A DNA stretch of 64,000 nucleotides from Terana coerulea. Lineage: Eukaryota > Basidiomycota > Agaricomycetes > Polyporales > Phanerochaetaceae. The DNA is taken from the NCBI GenBank assembly GCA_024811115.1, contig JAKOGH010000002.1:62001-126000 (forward strand). Reading direction: 5' to 3'. The translations under genes and the position numbers were made by a program. This document shows positions 1 through 11,173 of the stretch, in pieces; position 1 is the first letter of the stretch, and the number at the start of each line of letters is the position of its first letter. The notes below the pieces were generated by a model. The model had not been told where the DNA came from. It saw only the letters and a program-made list of their open reading frames with translations, and did no database searches.

Positions 1-796
1 AGCTGATAGGGTCTCCTGGACCCACAGTACGCACCATGGGAATTGGCACGAGCTCCAGGAGGCTTCCGCTATCTACACTTGCAACGGAAGTGATAGAAAA
101 CATCGACTCTTTCAAGATCCTTCCGATGTTCTGCGGCTCGATGGTGACCGCGTTACTTGACGCAGATATGGAACATTACTGTAAGTAATAGTTTTCCGAG
201 GACTACTCAATCAATCTAAGTCAACCCATTCTTGGTACTACAGACAGGGTGTTACACTTTGTATCCTTTTTCCTTAGGTTAATCGCCGATTCCCGCGGAA
301 GCACAGACGAAGTCAAGCAAAAGCATGTTCGCAAGCTGGTGCCCGCCTTGAGAGCAGCGTGGCTTCCTGCAAGGGACGCTATATCACGGGCGCCAATTCC
401 TGCAGGCCTCGCGAAGGACGACCCCCGCTGGACAATGGCAGTCGGCTCCGCAACAACCGACGTGCCGATAACCCTTCTCGAGATAAAGGCCTGGGAAGGT
501 CTTGTGGATGTTGCCAAAAGGAAGCCATATGATAATACCGCTCGCTGGTGGAAGGTGCAAGGCTGCCACAGGACCAGGTGCCTCTGCAGTGGCGATCGAC
601 CGTGTCATCGCATGCGCATATGCAAGGGCTGTTGGAAGGTGCTTTATTGCTGCCAGAAATGCCAGGAAAGGTGAGCTAATGAAAACCATTCGCACAAGCA
701 CCAGCTAATTCGAAGATTGGGTCCAGTGATTGGACGAACCACAAGGCATTCTGTAAATCCCAGTCAAGAGGTTCAAAGCCTGGTCAGCGCCGGTGA
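1..796 (+). CDS. MYND-type zinc-finger protein, copy 1 (5' end outside window)
   Basis: This is the 3' part of a MYND-finger gene whose start lies before base 1. Bases 1-180 encode the family segment ending in a FKILP-like motif and a conserved acidic HY end, then a GTAAGT donor at 181. The main exon (through about 671) encodes a helical stretch (LRAAWLP) and the finger: WWKxxGCxxxxCxC, then P-x-HRMR-x-C-x-GC and VLYCCxxCQ. A short intron ending CAG at 726 splits a codon; the last exon 727-796 supplies DWTNHKAFC with the final His and Cys ligands, ending in TGA at 794-796. MYND fingers bind zinc and usually mediate protein-protein contacts; the partner here is unknown. No frame break is visible in the part present. 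The 3' structure matches the copies that follow, so I am confident of the family but not of function. Confidence 0.8.
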
Positions 797-1167
797 TTTA
801 GAGCACTTAAACGAGTCGGCGCCAGGGGATGCAGGGACAGTTTGGGATTTCGGGGTGGTCAGGATTTGCATTTGACATTTCAGTGTATATTGTAGTCTAA
901 GTAATCACCGGCAACGGACGGTACTTATTCGCATCGTCGCCTTACAGTAACGGACCCTTAGCATGAGAGTACAAAATCGACACCAAGTTCCAGGCTTTTG
1001 GCTTTTGATTGAGGTCACGTGGTGCTTAATCGACCTCTCTCTACTTACCATTTTGCTCGGATTTCTTGCCGCCACTGCGACTGGCGTACAGTTATTATAC
1101 GCACGGGGCCACTGCTTACCTTCGCTCGTCGAATCTCTTCGGCCATTGCGCTTCATGAATCTCCACG
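797..1167. other. intergenic, no gene seen
   Basis: This gap lies between the stop of MYND copy 1 and the first coding-like sequence of copy 2. Short open frames on both strands show no family similarity. It presumably holds the 3' end of copy 1 and the promoter of copy 2; no clear TATA box was recognised. Confidence 0.5.
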
Positions 1168-3052
1168 ATGTCCCTTTCCGCAACAGATAAGTCAATAATG
1201 CCCAGGTTCCGCAACAGCCCTGCATGCTACACCCGATGCCTCCGGGAGTTCCACAGGTCGCGAGATGTTCAACATTTCCATGTCGCCAGAGGCGTGCTCG
1301 ACGCCTTACAGGAGCAGGATGACGATAATAAGCTCGAGGAATATGAGCAGTGTGGAATACACGGCGTCCTCTTCGACGTCGCGCACGACCACCGAAACGC
1401 ACGGCTGAAGTCTGGGACCCGGCAGTACAAGTACGTTTCCGCTATGGTTTTTCTTTGCCACTGCACCCTGAACTCATTTCATAGGATTACATGGCCGATA
1501 TCCTCCTCTCTCTAGTAGCATACATAGACTATTACGCCTATTGCGACCACTCCACGCACCATCGAGGCGACCAACTGCGCTACCAGACAGAAGCTTTTCT
1601 GCAACGTTGCACGTCGCTATGCACATTTTTCTGGTCCAGTGTTCTCGTTCGCCTTCAAGACTCTCGTGAAGAGGACAGCGCGTTTTGCTTCCAGTTGCTG
1701 TCTGACTTCACGACAGCGTATGTTGGGCTATATGTGGATATCAAGTGCGTCGGACTTTTCTATGCCATGAGCAACTCTCAAGGTACCTCGCATTTGCAAG
1801 CCGAGAAATCCCTGCACTTGGAGGGCACATCGGTTTCCTCGTGTTCCGCTGCTGGCTGCATTGCTCATTTGACGGCTCACGTCACTCAGAAACTGAGGTC
1901 TTGCAGTCGTTCTTTTTGATACTTCAAGATGTCATGGAGAAGAACAACGAGTACGTCTTACACCTCTTTCTCAAGGAAGCCATATATACGAGGAACTGCG
2001 TCGACGCGCTGGTTGACCACTGCGGCTACATCCTGAAGAAAGAAGAGATCGTCGATGACATCCTTCTCTACAATATCGGCGCGATAGGTGTTTTTGACAA
2101 GTATATTCCGAAATTTCTGGAACGCATACCTGCTCGAGGCACGTTCCTGCACTGCGTGATGGCGGCATGTCAGAGGCAATTATGCATGGGCACAATTGAA
2201 TATAAAATCAAAGTAATCGAAGGCCTTATGAATATGCTCTGGTAAGCATCGTTGCCCCACGGCTGGTTTTAGTACTCAAGTTCGCCTCGTTGTCAGGTCG
2301 ATTCTCCAGCCACCCTCAAACCCGGATGATAAAGACAATATTGAACTGAAGGTCTTGTTTGAGGTGCTGGAAAATGTGAACGAGCTGAAGATCTTCCCCG
2401 TGCTTGCTTGGTGTGTCTACCCTGAGGTAGTACAGGACGATCTGCACTACATCTGTGAGTAACTCTTTACTGTATACCGCTTATCACAACCTCACACTTC
2501 CTCAGCCGCCACCCTAATGCCAGTAGTACTCCTCTTCCGCCGCTTTGGGGGCATCGTAATATCCCTCCGACGCAATTCGGCCGTAGAATTGTTGGGCAGT
2601 CTACGAGACGCTTGGTTGCCTGTCATCAAGGACCTGCAGCATCAACAGACACACAAGCCGATATATATCACCACGCACCCGCTACCGCCCATACTGGCGC
2701 TCAAAGGGTTGGCCGACCTTGAAGAGCTGCTAAAACCGCGAAAAGGCGAAGAATTATTGGAGGAAGATGCAAAGGTAAATGACAGTCGCTGGTGGAAAAC
2801 AAGCGGATGTAGCAGAGCGGGCTGCATATGTGCGGGCAGCCGGCCGTACCATCGCATGCGAATATGCAAGGGGTGTTGGAAAGTCTTGTATTGCTGCCAG
2901 AACTGCCAGGAAAAGTGCGTGTAGCCGGTTTTCTGTAGCGCCAGTTGAGCGAGCTGATGTCAACCATCGCCAGGGACTGGAATAATCACAAGACGTTTTG
3001 CGAAGCGATAAGGAGAGGGTCTAGGTCTGTTCAGGCAGGCCCTTGTGTATAG
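1168..3052 (+). CDS. MYND-type zinc-finger protein, copy 2 (possible N-terminal frame break)
   Basis: Full-length paralogue of copy 1, in the same direction. Exons readable in order: an N-terminal helical region (about 1204-1430); an exon with the FFWSS signature of the family (about 1497-1745); a long exon (about 1800-2242) ending in MAACQRQLCMG and a Trp before the intron; a short exon with ELKIFPVLAW; an exon with the finger, WWKxxGCxxxxCxC then HRMRICKGCWKVLYCC; and the last exon with DWNNHKTFC, stop TAG at 3050-3052. The N-terminal exon is problematic: the family similarity runs in one frame up to about 1375 and in another frame for the last 40 bases before the GTACGT donor at 1431 (the frame ending in WDPAVQ, matching WDEYKQ of copy 3). 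This is a one-base frame break or sequence error, so the start at 1168 is only a guess. It may be a young pseudogene. Function unknown beyond a zinc-binding interaction module. Confidence 0.65.
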
Positions 3053-4599
3053 AGACGTTGATGTATGCGCGCACTCCGTGACATTTGGCCAATTGTACTA
3101 TCTCGGAAATGCTTTCACGACAGGTAATAAATTCTCAAGAACTCGTCTCTCATGCGTAGGTTGTCGGTCGAGCTTAAATTGGTCGACACAGCCCTTTAAT
3201 GGCGTAGCCTTGCGACAGGGCGACAGGTGCACTACATTTTCTCCTTTCAGCGGGCTCACGAGAATGAACATCCAGATACCACAAACAGTCTCCACGTGGT
3301 TTGTTGATCTTAGTCTTGAGCATAGAGCCCATTGCGTATGCACATCTTCCGGAGACTTCTCACAACTCGACCAGAAGCCCAAGTCCCAGCTACCTCTGCT
3401 ATCCACACAGGCCACAGACCGGTTCGTCAGCAAAGCCGCGCATTCATTCGGTGTGTACCACGGTGATGAGACGTAGCTGCTGGCTAATCATTATTCAACT
3501 GTGTAGACGAAGTGCAACACTCGTTAAGCGTTGAATATGTCCTTAGCTGAACTCACTCCAAAAGTGCGCTTGCAAATGCTGCGACAACACAGCCGGCCTG
3601 GAGACCCCAGCAGGCTAGACGTTAGTCTCGTTCCCATCCGCTCTGAACTCCGAAAGCACAAGGCTTTCGGCCAGTGAGTCGGACATCGAAAAAGCGATGT
3701 TCACTGGCTCGTTAGAGCGTCTGGTGAGTTTGGATCATGCGGGTGTAGATCGCTCGCACGTGACGGCTCTCTGGCCTGCTCTCACTGTTGTGTCGAGACT
3801 CGACGACGACCGTCTCTCGCGCATTGCTCCCCTCGTAGTCTTGGTTCATGTTCTCTCAACTCCCCAGGCCTGTTGTATTTCCCTCATCAGCCCGTTTCCT
3901 GCTTTCTGCGACCGAATAGCTCTTCAACAGCGACCGGCGACTTTGCAAAGCCAGCTATGCTGGCCGGTTTATCGCGAAGGTTATGGAGTTCGCGCAGGTG
4001 TAGGGCGTCGTAGGAGGAGAAGGGACGACCAGGAGATACCAATGGAGGCTCTTTTACGGTATGTTTCCTATGTTTCAGCTTACTGACTTTTGTACTCCCA
4101 GAGTCTTTTCGCTTGGGCTCTTTCGCGGTGAGTCGCGTCTTTTCGAGCCTTTGCAAACGGCAGTTCAACTATGAACTGGCCTCATACACTCCGAGGAGCC
4201 ATATCATGCAGTCCCGCACCTCATTCTCATCTCCTATTTGTGTAGTGGCGCATATTCTTCTACTCATATACTCGCACTTGCTTCTGCCGCTGACAAAGTT
4301 TTAGTTGGCTTCCCGTCTTATGTTATGGCCACTGCTTGAAGCTGTCATGTATATATGTCACTTTAATTCAGTATAACATTATAGAAGTGAAACTACACGC
4401 ATACGGGGAGCTCCAAGTGTCAAATGCGAGGTGAGGCAGCAGCTGTAAGTGAGCGGGCGCGGTCACGTGCGAGCGATCTACACCCGGACGGTTGAAAGTG
4501 ACCAGACGTTCTATTACATTACCGTGCATCGATTATTCGATCTCCGCACGGCAGGTCCCGTAGGGCCAATGTCATAGATACGGCTGGGAACGAGACTAG
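3053..4599. other. gene-poor gap with inverted repeat arms
   Basis: No convincing gene was found here. Open frames on the plus strand (3045-3476, 3697-4086) and on the minus strand (3887-4168) have no recognisable family and no supporting exon structure. The stretch carries the two arms of an inverted repeat described separately. The right arm is the direct upstream region of MYND copy 3. Confidence 0.5.
3622..3775 (-). repeat. inverted repeat, left arm
   Basis: The reverse complement of this stretch matches 4455-4610 with gaps and substitutions. The core at 3740-3764 is a perfect 25-base match to 4462-4486 and contains an E-box-like CACGTG. A second shared block is GGGAACGAGACTA, read on the minus strand here and on the plus strand in the right arm. 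The arms are about 0.7 kb apart. Either a duplicated, inverted promoter or eroded terminal repeats of an element would explain it. Confidence 0.7.
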
Positions 4600-4610
4600 C
4601 TAGACGTAAT
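4455..4610 (+). repeat. inverted repeat, right arm (upstream of MYND copy 3)
   Basis: This is the partner of the arm at 3622-3775. It lies directly before the coding similarity of MYND copy 3 and contains the same CACGTG palindrome at its outer end. Position and content would suit a promoter, and the left arm would then be a second promoter copy pointing the other way, without a recognisable gene behind it. Confidence 0.65.
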
Positions 4611-6446
4611 CTGTGCACTAAACGCAGTAATTAACGAAGTAGAAGTGTCGCGCGACTTTGGGGACTTGGACCGTTCGATTTCCACCGACCTGTGCGACAC
4701 GTTGCTCGACATCGCCTTCGATTCCTCTCTTTATCCTCCGAAATGTACACCACCCGAACCTTGGGACGAATACAAACAGGTGAGTTACGCGCGTGCAATA
4801 GACGGACTCTATTTCACGCCATACAGAAGGCTTTGGGGACAGTCTATGTCATGCTCGACTTCTGTCTCCGTCGCTCTGCACGACACATGGAAAGTGACGA
4901 GAACGGTGCCGAAGGTAGTCACCACCGGGAAGTCGTAATATCGTGCCTGAAACGCTGCTCCGATCTCTGGTCATTCCTCTGGTCGACCGCCATTCCTGCT
5001 CTATGGCAAGCACGTACAGAAGATCGTGATGAATGTTTCGCAGTGATCGCTATCCTTGTTGAGACCGTCACTGCTTTTCAAATGGACCTTTTGTGCGTTT
5101 AGTCTTTCTTTCTTTGAAATGATAATCATTGTGACACTCTGTTTCTGCATCAGTCCTACTAGCATCCCAGCATTAGGAGAGCCCATCAGCTATCTAGTCT
5201 TGCATTGCTACCTGCTGCCAACCTACATACTCCGAATCGACGATAACGCGTGGATAGTGACAATGCTTGGTATTTTCCTCCATCAGGCGGAAGAGAGGGG
5301 CGAGCACCAGTCCATCGGCGATTTTCTCAGGCAGGCAGACCTTTCGGGTAATCTCCTTGTCGAGGCGGCCGAGCAATATCACAGCATACTATCACTCGAA
5401 ACCATCCTGGACGAAGTGCTGGTTAACCAACTCATCATCTTCAGAATCATGTCGACCCATCTTACCAGGCTGCTATTCGTCGAGGTCCCAGGCGGGTTGA
5501 TGCGATGCATTGTTGCAGCAATTCAAAGGCAAATCTGCATGGGACAACGTTCTGAACGCTGCGACTGGGAGTATCTGGCAATACGCCAAACAGCTATTCT
5601 ATTCTGGTGAGCAGTGCGTGACCAGTGAATGGGTTGTGTCTCACAATGCCCTGGAAGGAGATTAATTCTCCCTCCTCCTTTGATTCAAGGCGAGGTCGGT
5701 GCCATAGAAAACGAGCGCTTCAAAAGTGTGCGGGTAGAAGCCTTGACAAAACTCGACGAGCTGAAAATTCTTCCAATACTAGCAAGCTCGGTGTTCACCG
5801 CCCTGCTGGAAAGGGCCGATTTGACTCACTACCGTGTGTATAGTGCCTCACAATTATGCTTGCCTCAGTTGGCCTTGGCCCCGTCCTAGATCAAGTGGTT
5901 TCAATTTTAGCCGAGTTCGTGCACGCACTAAACTATGGTAGACAGATGACGGAGGGAAGGAGGGAGCACATGATCAGGTCGATGCTGCATCCCCTTAGGA
6001 AAGCGTGGCTGCCAGTTATCCACACACTACGACAAACGCCACTTCCAGCTGACTGTCCCGAGGAGCTCTGGCGTAAAATAGTCAAAGCAGGGACGGATTT
6101 TGAGCCGGCGCTGCAGGTGAGAGAGGGCGAAGACGCCACAGAACCAGAGGCGGAAGAGGGCGACGGTCGGCGCTGGTGGAAGACAAGGGGTTGTCATAGG
6201 GCAGCATGCATCTGCAGCGGGAAGCGGCCGTACCATAAGATGCGCATCTGCAACGGTTGTTGCAAGGTCCTATATTGCGGAGACAAATGTCAGCAAAGGT
6301 GGGACGATGACTCAGTTTCTTCTGAGCAAGCAGGGAACTTACACATCTGAATCGCCCTTGGTAGAGACTGGCCGAACCACAAGGAATTCTGCAGAGCGAC
6401 ACAAGAAAGAGGGTTCAGATCAGGTCAAACAAGTGGCCGCGCTTGA
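4600..6446 (+). CDS. MYND-type zinc-finger protein, copy 3 (start not found)
   Basis: Third paralogue in the head-to-tail run. The first coding similarity is open from 4600, after an in-frame TAG at 4597-4599, and reads through SSLYPPK to WDEYKQ; no ATG lies in this frame, so a further 5' exon exists or the start is lost. An intron at 4780-4826 follows. Then come an exon with DLWSFLWS, an exon (from about 5160) ending in AIQRQICMG and a Trp at 5608, an exon with LKILP (to about 5835), the finger exon (from about 5856) with WWKxxGCxxxxCxC and HKMRICNGCCKVLYC, and the last exon with RDWPNHKEFC, stop TGA 6444-6446. The finger and all junctions after 4780 look intact. An acidic low-complexity run precedes the finger. 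Zinc-binding interaction protein by family; target unknown. Confidence 0.7.
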
Positions 6447-6574
6447 CATGCAAGCGGCTGGGCGTGCGCGCATTAGACAAAATAGTAGCATTCCTCCTGA
6501 CGTAACCATCTACATGAATATAATATCCAGAGTCCCGAATATAGGAGAGATGTAGCAAAACGATCCTCGGCCAA

Positions 6575-7775
6575 TCAAAGCTTTGACTCCGGGGGTGTAC
6601 CAGATGTTGGGTCGGGTGACGTCTCCGCTACCGAGGGTTTCGCTGGAACATGTCCACTAACCCATTCGATGATTTCGTTCACCAGCCGGTCAGCCATGCC
6701 GTCGGGTTCGTGCACCAATTCATGGTAGCCGCCCTGAAGTGGGTGAGATTCACTGCGTGAGATACAGTCGACATAATGCACACAGGGGACTCACTTCATA
6801 GAGGGAGAGCTTCTTGTCGGATGCCTCAATTTCATTGTAGAAGGTCTCGGTGGCTTTGTGACTTGTGATCTGATAAATAGACGCGCTTCGTGTTGGAACG
6901 ACACCAAAGTGCAGGAACACTGTAGGTATGCGTACCTGGTCGGCAGTTCCATGAACGAACAAGACAGGTAGATCCTTCGGCCATCTCTTGTAATCCTCCG
7001 CGACAAGCTTTTCCCCGCCTGTGAGCATGTCATCAAGCCCTTTCAGCGAGCCAGAACGCTTGATAAGAGGGTCTTTCAGGTATGCCTTCTCTTGAAGCGG
7101 CATTGCGTGTGATGTTCTACATAACATTCAGCAACATTCCACTGCGTCGAAATGAGGCGTACCTCAACGCCGACATCTGCGGGAATAAGCTGCCATGGGC
7201 GCAGTTGCGCCAGCTTGCCACCAGTCCATCGTACTAACTTGGGCTTCGGGTGGGTGAGGAGGAGACAGGGGCTGGAGGCGATGACTGCCTTGAATAGCTT
7301 TGTGCCCTCCGGCGAAGGAGGTGCAGAGGTGCGCGTGAAATAGGCGAGCACAGCGCCCCCTCCCTGGCCAGATAATGAGCCTCACAGGACCCCTGACCAG
7401 CGAGAGACGACTCACCGCTGAATGACCCATCAAGAATATAGGTATGCCGGGATACTGCTTCGCCAGATGCTTCCCAAAGTGCTCTATGTCCGAAAGTTGC
7501 CAGTGCCAGTTGGTCTTCCCGTACGCCGAGTCCTTGCTCTTGTGCGTCGGGTCCTGCGCCGTCCGGCCATACCCCCGCACGTCGAACGCAAAGACGGTAA
7601 TGCTGTGCGCGGGGTACTTGACATGCGCATGTTCATAGCGTCCGATGTGTTCTGCGAAGCCATGGACGAAGAGGATGACCGCCTTGGGGAATGTGGCCGC
7701 GTATGTTCGAGTGTAGAACTGCGTGCCGTCATAGCTAGGCAGCCAGGTCTCGATGTAGTCTTTAGGCGAGGCCAT
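6575..7775 (-). CDS. monoglyceride-lipase-like alpha/beta hydrolase
   Basis: Serine hydrolase of the monoglyceride lipase (YJU3/MGL, Hydrolase_4) group, which releases glycerol and fatty acid from monoacylglycerols at lipid droplets or membranes. Start ATG at 7775 (MASPKDYIETW), stop TGA at 6575-6577. The N-terminal exon carries the oxyanion region VLFVHGFAEHIGRY. The nucleophile motif GHSAG is formed across an intron whose donor follows GHSA (GTGAGT, about 7412). Later exons carry LLLTHPKPK, the acid loop VLFVHGTADQ and the base in GGYHELVHEP, so the Ser-Asp-His triad is complete. The length is normal for the family and there is no signal peptide. It overlaps nothing; its 3' end faces MYND copy 3. 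Monoglyceride specificity is inferred from the motif set, not proven. Confidence 0.88.
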
Positions 7776-8227
7776 GTTGCGAGTCGCGGCACTTGCAGAT
7801 AGTTTGGTCTATGCGGGGATGGAGCGAGAGGTGTGCGTACGAGTCGAACAAGGCACGAGCCCGTTTGTGAACATTTAAGGGGTGGCGGCCTCCGAGGCTA
7901 GCATTCCCGACAGGAACAGCCGAGTTCAGCCACGCTAAGCCGTGCCAGGACTGTGGCCTAGAAGCTGCGTAACTCCGATACGAGGTTCGCACGCAAGCTA
8001 GTTCAGCGATGGCAGCAGTGCTTCGGTGGCGGATGAGGGAGATGGGAGACATGTCGGAGCAGGCGGGGACATTTTCAGAATTCGGTGACCGTGACGCTGG
8101 CCGCGGCGCGAGACTGAAAAGGACTGAACACAACCTCCAGTTTCAAGACGTGTCGTGACCAGAAAGTACAGAACGGTGATCAAGACTAAACTAGCATAAT
8201 AGACCCAATGAATACACCAAGTAAGCC
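7776..8227. other. intergenic (promoter of the lipase, 3' side of the lectin gene)
   Basis: No gene seen. The gap lies upstream of the lipase start and downstream of the lectin stop, both on the minus strand. Minus-strand open frames here lack family similarity and splice support. Confidence 0.5.
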
Positions 8228-9902
8228 CTAGAACCTTTTGCTGTCGTAGAAAGCACCTCCGAGTCCTGGTCCTCCCCGACTCATGCCCGGCACAGCAAAA
8301 CCTTTCCCAGCCTTTCCCAGCACATAGGTCTTGTAGCCATAAAGAACCCCCGCAACAACACCGCAGAACAGCAAGAACTTGAGGAACGTGGAGAAGCCCG
8401 ACGAGCGTGCGTCCGTTGGTCGATTGTTTCTGAACTGATCACGAGGAGCATCTGGACTCGAAAGCAGTGCTGAGTGTGTCGTGATTGCAATGATACTGCA
8501 TTGAACATAGGTTAGTACCATAGAACGTTCATATACATCTGTTGCATACTCGTGGTTGTCTGAAACATCTCCGGTCATGGCGGAAATACCAATGAACGGT
8601 GCTGTTGGTAAAGAGACACCGCTGACGGTGAAGCAATCTGTCCAGTCATCCCCTAGAGCAAATGACGTTACTACAGGTGCAAAGCTCGAGATGGTTTGAC
8701 TCACATGCTTTGTATTGCAATGCAACCTGCAACTCGCGAACGTTAGCTCAGAATTTTCTCAAGTAGACGGACCATCTCACATTCAGGTAGGTATCTTTTA
8801 TGTATGTGACCTTGACTTTTGTCGCAACATTCGTCCTACGGAAGTTTGCCGAGCAAGCACCTATCTTGTTCGTCTCGCCGTCATTTGCCTGGTCGTACTG
8901 TGTCTTGCCGTCACCCAGTTGGGCGACAAGGCGAGGGAAGGAGAACGTGTGCCGAGTGTTCGCATACCTGATGATTGTCAGCCTCTGAGAAGACCGATCA
9001 AAAAATTATGCTCACGTATCCAGGAAGATACCGAGCCCCTCAAAGTTGTCTACAAGAACAGCAGTCAGCGGACTCATGAATGTAGGGGGTAACTTGAACT
9101 TACCAACGCTACCAAAAACAGGCCCTGGCTGTGCTCGAGCGGTTGTAAGCCAAATAGCCAGGCCGTCGCCGTAGAGGTGGGTGGACTCTCCAGAAATCTG
9201 AGATGCCAAATGAGTAGGAGCGCAATTATTAATACTCTTCGTCGCACCTTGAACTCAATTTCCATGATGAAGTTGGCTGCAGTAAGTGGTAACCTTGACC
9301 ACAGCCAGCCCTATAGACCGCTTAGAATCGACGCTGCGCGTCCTAATGAGCATAAAGTGCGCACCATTTGTGATGGACGATTCCGCGTGAGACGGACGTG
9401 TTTATTGGTGTTCTGAGCGGAAGGTCAGGACACGACACGGGTGGAATGGGATACATAACATACGACAACAGCATCTGCACCGAAATCCCACCATCTGTGT
9501 GAACAATCAACGCTTGTCCCTCACAAAACCGTGATGGGTCGTGGACTGGCGTACCGGTTTTGCAGATCTTGGTCAATGTATGGCGCATATATTGAGTGCG
9601 TTCGAAGTGCAACAGTCTAGAAGTATGAGTTCAGCACTGAGTAGTTATGGTTACATGGACAGACAAAATGCAAGCATAGCCGTAGCATGCACCGTGAAGT
9701 TGTTCTGCACTCCGAACACTTGCCGGTAATAACGCCCAGCCGCAACCCTCCCCTCGCTTCCACACCAACACCCACATCCAATTGAAAAGATACGTACCCG
9801 CTCAATGGTCCTATTCGCAATCTTGGCTTGGTCGTCGAGTGCTGCAAAGACACCGAGAGGTAGCAGGCTAACTGCAAGGTAGAGCAGTCCGCTTAGCTTC
9901 AT
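8228..9902 (-). CDS. L-type lectin, cargo receptor of the EMP47/VIP36 type
   Basis: ER-Golgi cargo receptor of the legume-like lectin family, which binds high-mannose glycoproteins and cycles between ER and Golgi. Start ATG 9902 with a signal peptide (KLSGLLYLAVSLLPLGVFA). Spliced exons then give THSIYAPYIDQDLQNRWWDF, LTRNRPSQMGWLWSRLPL, HLYGDGLAIWL, DNFEGLGIFLDT and AFYDSKRF at the end. The motifs GDGLAIW and DNFEGLGIFLDTY are hallmarks of the carbohydrate- and calcium-binding lectin fold, and SAMTGDVSDNHE closes the domain. A single membrane helix (FLKFLLFCGVVAGVLYGY) precedes a short tail ending in Lys-Arg-Phe, resembling the basic-aromatic ER-exit tails of ERGIC-53/VIP36. Stop TAG 8228-8230. 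At least six introns. The gene lies directly downstream of ERD2 on the same strand, with its own 380-base upstream gap. Confidence 0.88.
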
Positions 9903-10284
9903 GATGGGCGACGTTGTCGGTAAGGGATGCCGGAGAAATGGTAATGTAGGGATACAGTCAGAGCCTAGTTAAATATCGACAGGCCGCAGTTGCCTTCGAG
10001 GAGTGGACGAGGAACTCAGGCCGAAGGTCGTGACGATGCTGGTCAAGCGTTGTGTATCCAAGCGCCCGGTCGCGCTTCACACCAAGATTCACACAGCACT
10101 TCGCGTCTGTCTCGTGTGCAACACTGACGTGTCGACTACTGGCTTTCACACTGAAGTGTCTGTGGCGGGCTCATACCATATCCTATTCGCGACGCATCGA
10201 CAAAGGATATGGCTGCGGGGCACAAGATGCGCGAAGGGTGAGGACCCAGTCATTACAAGCGGATTGCTATATACAACTAGTGTT
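9903..10284. other. intergenic between ERD2 and L-type lectin
   Basis: This is about 380 bases between the ERD2 stop and the lectin start, both on the minus strand. It must hold the ERD2 3' end and the lectin promoter. Short plus-strand frames at 10003-10363 have no recognisable content. Confidence 0.5.
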
Positions 10285-11173
10285 CTATGCTGGTAGTTCG
10301 AACTTTTGTCCTTGCATTACTCTAACATCATGTGTCAAAGATTGTGAGAGGGAAAGAAAATGATGAGACATAGCGGTCAATGATAGGAAAAGGATAAACG
10401 TACTTCGTGAAGTACACGTAGAAGAAGTCCACGTACAACGCTGTCTGGACGAGGCCAGCAGTAACAGCAATAGGGTCGACGACACCTTCTGAGAAATACC
10501 TACAGAGATATCAAGCCATTAATTAGTAGCCAACGTTATAGCCGAACGCTGCGACGTACCTGTAAATCCAGTTGGGAATATAGAGAGCCCTATATGCGCC
10601 CAGCGCAGCCAAGTAATGCGTCGTGATAGTCTCCGCCTCTCCCGTCCTCTGCAGCATGAAAAGTTGGGGCAATATCGCGACAGACTCCAGGAAGATGGAG
10701 AAGGACCACAGGATCTCGACGAAGTTGAACCGGTAGTTGAAGAGCAGCGCCAATACAGTGCACGGTCCGAGGAGATACTCGACGCGGAAGGTGTCGATTG
10801 ACGGGTTGTGTGTTGGGCGGTACTTGTAGTGCATGAGGTAGAGAATGTAGCAGCTGCTACCGATGAAGAATATCTTCATGAAGAAGTTGTAGACGGAGAC
10901 CCAGTCGAAGAAGAGGTCGAGGTAGCGTGAGACGAACACCGCAACATAGAGGACCTGTGTCTTGAATGATATGCCTAAATGGAGCTAATGATAAAGCTGC
11001 AGAGGTCAGTATGCTAGCAGCAGTACGTACCTCTACATGACCGCGTCGTTTGTATCTTGTGAAGGAGAATGAGTATTGATGCCAAGTGGGAGAGGTCACC
11101 TACAGCGCAAGCGTAAGCTAACAAAGCACAGCATATGAACACTTTACTCACCAACAAGCCGGAACAGATTCAT
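10285..11173 (-). CDS. ERD2: ER lumen protein-retaining receptor (H/KDEL receptor)
   Basis: Seven-helix Golgi receptor that returns escaped ER proteins carrying HDEL/KDEL tails. Start ATG 11173: a tiny first exon (MNLFRLVG) is interrupted by a GTAAAG donor, then DLSHLASILILLHKIQTTRS, ISFKTQVLYVAVFVSRYLDL and the long central exon (YRPTHNPSIDTFRVEYL, WSFSIFLESVAILPQLFML, GAYRALYIPNWIYRY). The next exon ends ALYVDFFYVYFTK. The final exon adds VMQGQKFELPA and stops at 10285-10287 (TAG). All signature segments of the family are present, including the SFSIFLESVAILPQ block that lines the peptide-binding pocket. Length is as expected. The order of exons and their joins are unambiguous because the protein is so conserved. 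Confidence 0.95.

Noticed and set aside
3887..4168. Minus-strand 93-codon frame between the inverted repeat arms
   Set aside because: Basic, protein-like in part, but no ATG-to-stop gene structure with splice sites and no recognisable family.
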